From Phoronis australis (lineage: Eukaryota; Phoronida; Phoronidae): a stretch of 64,000 bases of DNA. The notes under the pieces are model-generated. The model was not told the DNA's origin. It saw only the letters and a program-made list of their open reading frames with translations, and made no database searches. Positions 57,900 to 64,000 of this stretch are shown one piece after another. How positions within the stretch are numbered: position 1 is the stretch's first letter; each line of letters opens with the position of its first letter. The stretch lies in NCBI GenBank assembly GCA_002633005.1, contig NMRA01000775.1, forward strand, positions 7,532 through 71,531, given 5' to 3'. The position numbers were made by a program, and so were the translations under genes.

Positions 57900-58930
57900 C
57901 CAATCCGACGATGCTCTGCCCCTAGTTGCAGTTATAGTTTTCATGTTTGCCTCCCTATCTTTGAAGTTCCACGATAGATCTTCAAGAAATTTGGCAACGC
58001 CTTCTGATTTTTAACAGACTTTACGTATTCTGCACTACCTGGAAACCATATTCTAATGTTTTTGAAAACGTTTTTGTCGCCCGCCTCTCTATCCCCACAA
58101 ACCAGGTAAAAGATCATTATGAACATTGAAAGATTTGTTCCTCATGAGAAAACCGCACCTGACATTGATTTTCGGAAGGGTTTCACTTCTCTGGCGCCCC
58201 CTGCAGGCTGTAGTTGCAATTTTTGCGTTCATAACTGTATCTCCTTAACTCTTTGGAGGATCTTTTTGAAATTTAGAAGATGTGTTCCTATGGAGATGGC
58301 AACAGATATCGAAGAGTTTCGGACCAACCCAACAATATCTGTGCTCCTTAGTGGTAGTTTTATTTTTTACGTTTGCCTCTGTTATTTAAATTCATGGGTG
58401 GATTTTCGTGAAATTTGGCAAATATGTTTCATTTTTGAGCGATCGACACATTCTATGCCACCTAGTGGTCATTTTGTGTTATTTGGAGTCCGTTTTTGGC
58501 GTCCAACTCTTTATTTTCCAAATTGCTCAAAGGATCATAGCTAAACTCAGCTGTTGCATTTCTGATGAGAAGCCCATGGCTGATGTTGATTTGCTGACCG
58601 GTCTGACAACTATAGCAACCCCTAGTGGTAATTTTGTAGTTTTGCGATCATGCCTGTACTCCTGGTTCGTTTGCAGGATCTTTGTAGGTGCTTTTTTATA
58701 AATGTGATAATGACTAACCGCGACTTTTTGAACGATTCTGGCTACCCTTGTGCCTCCTATTGTCAATTTTAGTTTCTATGTTTGCCTCTCTATCTTTGAA
58801 GTCCCTTAGAGGGTTTTCAGGAAATTTGTCAAATAGTTTTGTGTTGTAGATACTATGTCTTAACAATTTTGGACAGGTTCGACGTATTCTGTGCTGCTAT
58901 CTAATAGTCATTTGTATGATATTAAAAACA
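57900..58930. repeat. degenerate tandem array, about 137-bp unit, each with a CTCF-like core
   Basis: The motif CCNCTAGTGGTCATTTTGT recurs in recognisable form at about 57918, 58193, 58343, 58457, 58617, 58750 and 58893, spaced 116-160 bp or twice that. It is often followed by GTTTGCCTC and, further on, by GGATTTTCGTGAAATTTGGC. The best-preserved cores are GCCACCTAGTGGTC (58457) and CTGGCGCCCCCTGCAGGCTG (58191). Open frames of 80-140 codons across the array are unrelated to known proteins. Confidence 0.65.
58191..58210 (-). promoter_or_regulatory. strong CTCF-like site
   Basis: On the minus strand CCTGCAGGGGGCGCCAG closely matches the bilaterian CTCF core. It occupies the motif position of one array unit. 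Confidence 0.4.
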
Positions 58931-59602
58931 CCCCTAGAAGCATGACAATTAAAACGTCCATACAAAAACTTGCTCCACGTTTCGCAGTCCTGTTCTGCCC
59001 CTTTCAATTTGCCATGAGTTACACCAACTCGTCATGATTAAAAACAAGGAACGACAAAATTTAGTTTTAAAATGTACAAAATGCTCCTATGTGATCTTAG
59101 AAATTGAAATTGGGATTAATTATTGTAAATTAAGTATGGAAAAAACGATAATATGGAAATTACAAAGGGTGAAAATGAATTCGTCATAAGTCTGCAGAAG
59201 ACCTGTCCGTTGACATGAAATGCAGTTTAAAAACAACAAAAATCTCTCTTGTTATCTTCCGATTTGCGTGGACTCTAGACAGGTGAAAAAACGTACATCA
59301 GAGTAAAAGCACGGATTGGACTCTTCACGACACGTGATCATCTTGATTGCACTAGAAATCGTCAAGCCGGACGGGTAATTGTTGTACAGCAGGAACCGAA
59401 ACGTTGGCGATAAAAACACCGCAACGCTATGACATCAACCATGGCTGTGAGTGGCATAAAGCTTCAAAAGTTATCCGCTGGATACGTTTGATTGTTGAAT
59501 GACGTCAGGTGCATTGCTCAACAATAACAACGTGAGGCGTGATATGCTACGTCATTGTTGTTATACGGCGTATACATGTAACTCTTATGCAACTGGGACC
59601 AG
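58931..59602. other. nothing recognised
   Basis: AT-rich spacer. Confidence 0.4.
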
Positions 59603-59850
59603 GGGCCTGTTCCAAGAAACTGACTTAAGTTCATTTTTGACTTAAGTTTAAGATTTGTCTTAAATTCCAAACTTTGCAACTTCCACATTCGGTAAGTTAG
59701 TCAAAATTAAGACAAAACGTATGTCACACACTTAAGTTGAACTTAAGATCTCTTTCTTGAATTGGTTTTGAGACAAATTTAACTTGTATTTTAAAATTTA
59801 CTAAAATTTAAGATTTGTCTTAGCTAAGTCTGTTTTGTTGGAACGGGCCC
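59603..59850. repeat. MITE with GGGCCYGTTCCAA ends
   Basis: Ends GGGCCTGTTCCAAGAAAC and GTTTTGTTGGAACGGGCCC are inverted copies. The interior is rich in ACTTAAGT and AAGATTTGTCTTA palindromes. 248 bp, no ORF; superfamily and target duplication not resolved. Confidence 0.7.
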
Positions 59851-59921
59851 TAGATCTTTGCCTGGTATTTTTCCAAACACGTTGGCACAATTTCACAACA
59901 TGCCCACTTAACTACATGCCT

Positions 59922-60110
59922 TGATACGTCGTAAAATGTAACAATTTCATTAAATGTAACACTGTTACATTTTTTGTTACACTTTACGTCATTGTTACAT
60001 TTTACGTTGCTGAGCCTCTCCTAAAATGTAACAAGTTGTTACATATTACGTAATTGTTACATTTTATGTCGAATGCGCACGTGAGAAATGTAACATTGAT
60101 ACATTTCATG
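59922..60110 (+). repeat. TGTAACA-rich repeat, left copy of an inverted pair
   Basis: Starts TGATACGTCGTAAAATGTAA and contains CTCTCCTAAAATGTAACAAG and TGTCGAATGCGCAC. It is the reverse complement of 63078-63264 over about 190 bp. Both copies are themselves full of short TGTAACA/TGTTACA inverted repeats. Confidence 0.8.
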
Positions 60111-63077
60111 AAACCAACGTCATATCGCAAAGTAAATGACCAAAATCACGAACAAGTGTTATTTGACACGGCCGGAGGGCCCTCGAGTATTTTTGGACGA
60201 GAAGTGCCCACTTAGAGAATGGGCTCGGACAAAAAGTGATCCATTTAGAGAATAATATTGTGTGTAAAAATTCACATTTTCGCATAGTTCTGTAACAAAA
60301 ATTCAGAAACGGCACCCTGTAGATAGTATTTTGTCGAAATGGCACACAATATATGCATAGCAAAGTGCTAATACATGGACACCATGGTCCTGGCTCAAAG
60401 ATTTTAAATTCACCTCCTTTCAGTAGTATAGCTCAATGTTTTCACCGAGCCTCGCATAATAGACATTGGGTGAAGTTTCAAAAGTATTTTAAAGGGGTTC
60501 CAATGTTCAGCCTTAACGACGTTGTGAGAAACGTCTTGACAGCACTGAATGTAAAGTAGGCCTATAACTCCGGCTTTGGAAACGAGGAGGTTGAGATTTA
60601 TAGTGTTGTTTAGACGTTCGCCAACTTCAAAAATTGATCATTTCTGAACTATCGGCAAGCACGGTATTGTTTGTGATATATTTATGTCTCTCTGTAGTTT
60701 GCCACGAAGAACTGAATTCGGACAGTAATATTTTACTTGCGACTTGCATCTAAACGTTAGGATGCCCATCGTGTTATCATTTTTGTCTCTTGTTGAAAAC
60801 ATTCCTTTTCAAAGAACTCGGGCTCGTTCCACCATATATTATAGAGAACAGATTCACAACTCCGACATTTTCTCTATAGAGGCGGCGCCACTCCAGTAAA
60901 TTACCAATTTCATTTTCCGGTTAGTGTATTGTGACGCGAAACACTCGCATTTATTTTAGTGTGAAGTACAACGGAACAAAAATTATTTCGGCTTTGAAAC
61001 GCTGTTCACAGTCTTCCAATACTAGAATTGTTGATATCGTGTGCACTTATGGCACCCGACCACACAACAGCCGACCATGATTAGCAAACGACGTACTTGC
61101 CAGAAGTAAAACTTGGTGATTTTGCCAGGTATCGCTAGTGAATAGTGACGCCACGGCTTATGCGTAAGATCCCAGATTTAGTCCATTGAAAATATACAGA
61201 GGTGGCGGTCCATGTAGTTTAGTTTACAAGTATCGTTCCACGATGATGTGTAAGTTCAACTCTGGAGGCAGATATATTTTGAGAACTGGCAACTAGTCAA
61301 TTATGGCTGCTTTCACCGGGTCATTAGAATGGCTGGTAAAGGACATACAAAACACGCACCAATTTTATGTGGAACGGCCCCCTATATCTTAGAAGAACAC
61401 ACTGATTTAACTGAGTGATTTGAACTAGGTTTCGTTGAAAGTAGTTCGTATGAAACAAAAACGGCCAACGTCGAAGTCACCGATGTTTAACATGCACTTG
61501 CGAATTCCTAAGTTTCTTTTATTTTTTGGCAAATTTTTTAAATGCTTCACTCAGACTGTTCGCGCGTTAGGTTGCATGTTTTCCTTAGTAAAAGAAACAG
61601 TTTTAAATGTAACGATTTTTTACTTGAAAAGAGACAGCAAAGATGGAAACAGCGGTAACTGTGCATTGAACTTATAACATCACCTGAAAATAGTTAAATC
61701 ACAACAATATTTGATATTGCAGTTACCGAGGGATCGGCGCCTGAGTTGCAGACGATATAATATCTAGCAATTGAAAACTAAGACAGAACTGTCTTGTAAT
61801 TAACAATCCTGTTCCAGATGTTACGATTGGGAAATGTTGCATGTTGAGTGTTATTTACACTGCTGCAATTGTATTACTTTAAACTATTTTCGGAAAGTGT
61901 GATGATCGAAGCGGCTAACATGTCGAGTCGACATTAGCCTTTCTTTTGAACTTTCCATGTCAGAGGTCACTGTTGAAGTAGTGCAGGAGGTGAATACGGA
62001 AAACATTATTACATGGCCATATAGCACTCGACTGATTCAACGCGTAATGGATAATATACCAAATCCCCTTATCTGCTTACAACCACACATGTTGTTGACA
62101 GCGAGCTACAACACCAAAATGGCGCCTCGTGAGACATGTGGCTTCACGTCCATTAATAATAGAATGTCCAATCTTTGTCAGTATCTATATGTGCTTCGGA
62201 CTAACGAATGTTGATAAAATAACAATTTTAATTGGAATTTTATCTTAAGATTTTTTGACATATCTATAAATTCGAGCTGGCGCATTTGACAGAAGTTCAT
62301 TCAAACAATTCGAGACAAATACCTTGGCAACTCATGAAATATGACTTCGGTTTCGTAAATAAAGTATCCTACAGTCGTCTCAGGTTTATGGCATTGGCAA
62401 AACCTCTTAGAAATTTCGTCAAAATCCCGAGACGTAGGTTTTGTGTTCTCGAATGAACCACAAAATCAATCTTTTTTTGCTGAAAAAACTCGACGTGTCT
62501 AAAACTTTCAACCACATGACGCAACTTTTGTAAAAACACGCTTACGCAATGTAAAGCAATTCAGCTACTTTTTGTCAATAGTTTTATTAAGCTTAACATT
62601 CAGCTTCAGCTTTCGTGGCAAATAATCAAGTTAGAATATAATAAATAGTTTTTGAAGTTGTGATATTAAAAATTAAAAAATGTTCATAAATAACAGTCAG
62701 CGTGAGCACTGAATTGACCTTGAGACAGCACAGCTACACTGTTTCGCCGAGTTTCTTTAGTTGGAGCTCGTCTCTGTTTGAATGAGCGTTGACACGGAAA
62801 TCGCCACCGAAAATGGGCCCTTTTAAGAAGTTGTTTGCAGGTCCTTCCAACTGGGAGTACGTACACTTGCGACACCCGACTTGTCAATCATAACCTTGCC
62901 ACCTCCTCGGAATTTCGGCATTGTTTGGTTGGAGCGCGTTTGGTTGTTGTAGTGTTTTGTAGACGATAAAATGTAAGGCGTGCGGATTTCTACTTTGCAC
63001 TACTTTGTGATTCACCCATGTAATAAAAAAATGTGTACTCGGTGTTATTAAACAGTCGTGTCGTAACAATTTACAGG
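60111..63077. other. interval between the inverted TGTAACA repeats, no gene recognised
   Basis: About 2.97 kb of AT-rich sequence. Open frames reach 85 codons (61957-62214) with no known domain and no transposase motif. Confidence 0.4.
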
Positions 63078-63264
63078 TCATGTGAGAAAATGTAACAATG
63101 GTACATTTCTCGTATGTGCGTGCATTCGACGTAAATTGTAACAATTACACAAATGTAACAACTTGTTGCATTTTAGGAGAGGCCTAGCAACGTAAAATGT
63201 AACAGTGACGTAAAATATCACAGTTAATAAATTTTACGAAATTGTTACATTTTACGGCGTATCA
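63078..63264 (-). repeat. TGTAACA-rich repeat, right copy of an inverted pair
   Basis: Ends CATTTTACGGCGTATCA, the inverted match of the outer end at 59922. Internal CTCTCCTAAAATG and CGACGTAAATTG motifs match the left copy in reverse. Confidence 0.8.
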
Positions 63265-64000
63265 CGCCTACATATTTGCTAGCCGTTCCGAAAGGCTATG
63301 CCACAAAAAGTCAAAGAAATCTTTCCATATTTTCCCAAAACTGATCAAACAAAAATTAATGAGAACATTTAAAAACAAGAATAAATTATGTACAAATAAA
63401 CATATCAATAAAGAAATGGAAATTATGATAAATAAGGTGAAAGACTTAAACAACAACAGCAGACAACACAAGCTTCTTTTTTGAATAGTATATGAATATC
63501 TAAGAGAGTTGAAATTTGAATACATTGCGTTAATGAGATATTGTCGGGTTTTATTGCAACAAGAGCAAAGTTTGCATTATACCCGCATCCGTCTGGTGGA
63601 TATATTTTTGAAGCTCTTTCATATACACACAATTCTGTCCAAAAATATCACCATTTATTTGTTTGATGTTACAGTACCAGTTCCCGCATATTAGCAAAAT
63701 TTCGCACAATTGATTTTTTCAGCCAAATTTGAGCTCCATCTAGCGTGACCTCATTGAAATCCTTTTCAATGAAAGCTTCATTTCCAAGTTCAGGTTTGAA
63801 TTTCGATTACTCGCTTGCCTCGAGACTTCATGTTTAGTTTACATAGAAATTTCAAAAAGTAAATTTGATTTAAAGCCAACAACAATTGATCAAAACACAT
63901 ATTGAGACTTTGGAACCCAGCAATTCTTTCGTTGTTATTCCAGCGACTGTTGTATTATATTTTGGCTTTTAAAATGAAAAGTTTCTCTAAAAAAACGTGG
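63265..64000. other. nothing recognised
   Basis: AT-rich sequence with overlapping Lys/Asn-rich and Phe/Leu-rich open frames on opposite strands, both due to base composition. Confidence 0.4.

Noticed and set aside
58119-58701. Open frames of 141 and 97 codons
   Set aside because: They lie in the degenerate 137-bp array; the units are not frame-consistent and no domain is seen.
1-64000. CRISPR arrays, operons and rRNA genes
   Set aside because: None seen. The tandem arrays lack constant repeats with unique spacers, and the coding style is eukaryotic.

Overview
The window is animal nuclear DNA: AT-rich, intron and intergenic in character, with no operons, no dense coding, many short terminal-inverted-repeat elements, minisatellites and microsatellites, and one assembly gap (53409-54040). 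The repeat types, a THAP-domain DNA transposon with TTAA target sites, and a pseudogene of a multicopy protein family that I know from marine invertebrates suggest a marine invertebrate. A hemichordate, cephalochordate or cnidarian would all fit. The sequence does not settle which, and no species name is claimed.

The only convincing complete gene is on the minus strand at 47402-48088. It is a 228-residue, single-exon neuropeptide precursor with a signal peptide and a run of short amidated peptides ending in Ile-amide (GNFI, HNFI, GRKNFI and related). It has a TATA box upstream (48321-48326) and a candidate poly(A) signal downstream (47267-47272). Other coding traces are weak or broken: a DM9-like fragment at 3357-3575 (minus), a candidate first exon with a splice donor at 24406-24521 (plus), and a frameshifted pseudogene at about 13485-14804 (minus) that has lost its middle.

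Layout. 0-13 kb: mostly unrecognised sequence with a foldback MITE (961-1205), a 39-bp-arm hairpin (1912-2001), a hammerhead-like core (2338-2364), and GAT-rich and TATG simple repeats. 13.4-15 kb: the pseudogene. 16-22.3 kb: hairpin MITE, 30-bp minisatellite, a foldback element with minisatellite arms, a tandem dimer, and a cluster of NRF1, YY1 and ETS sites. 27.1-32.0 kb: two internally deleted THAP/TTAA (Kolobok-like) elements in opposite orientation, with a foldback element in the spacer between them. 32-47 kb: hAT-like MITEs, a 91-bp tandem array and a dispersed repeat. 47-48.4 kb: the neuropeptide gene. 52.4-57 kb: a Transib-like terminal-repeat structure spanning the gap, with a 729-bp sequence present on both sides of the gap (probably two unmerged haplotypes) and a third diverged copy. 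57.9-58.9 kb: a degenerate array of about 137-bp units, each with a CTCF-like motif. 59.6-63.3 kb: a GGGCC-ended MITE and a pair of inverted TGTAACA-rich repeats.

There is no pathway here in which the genes act together. The main interest is the neuropeptide precursor, the structure of the mobile elements, and the repeat-borne regulatory motifs. All comparisons are by eye; no database search was run.
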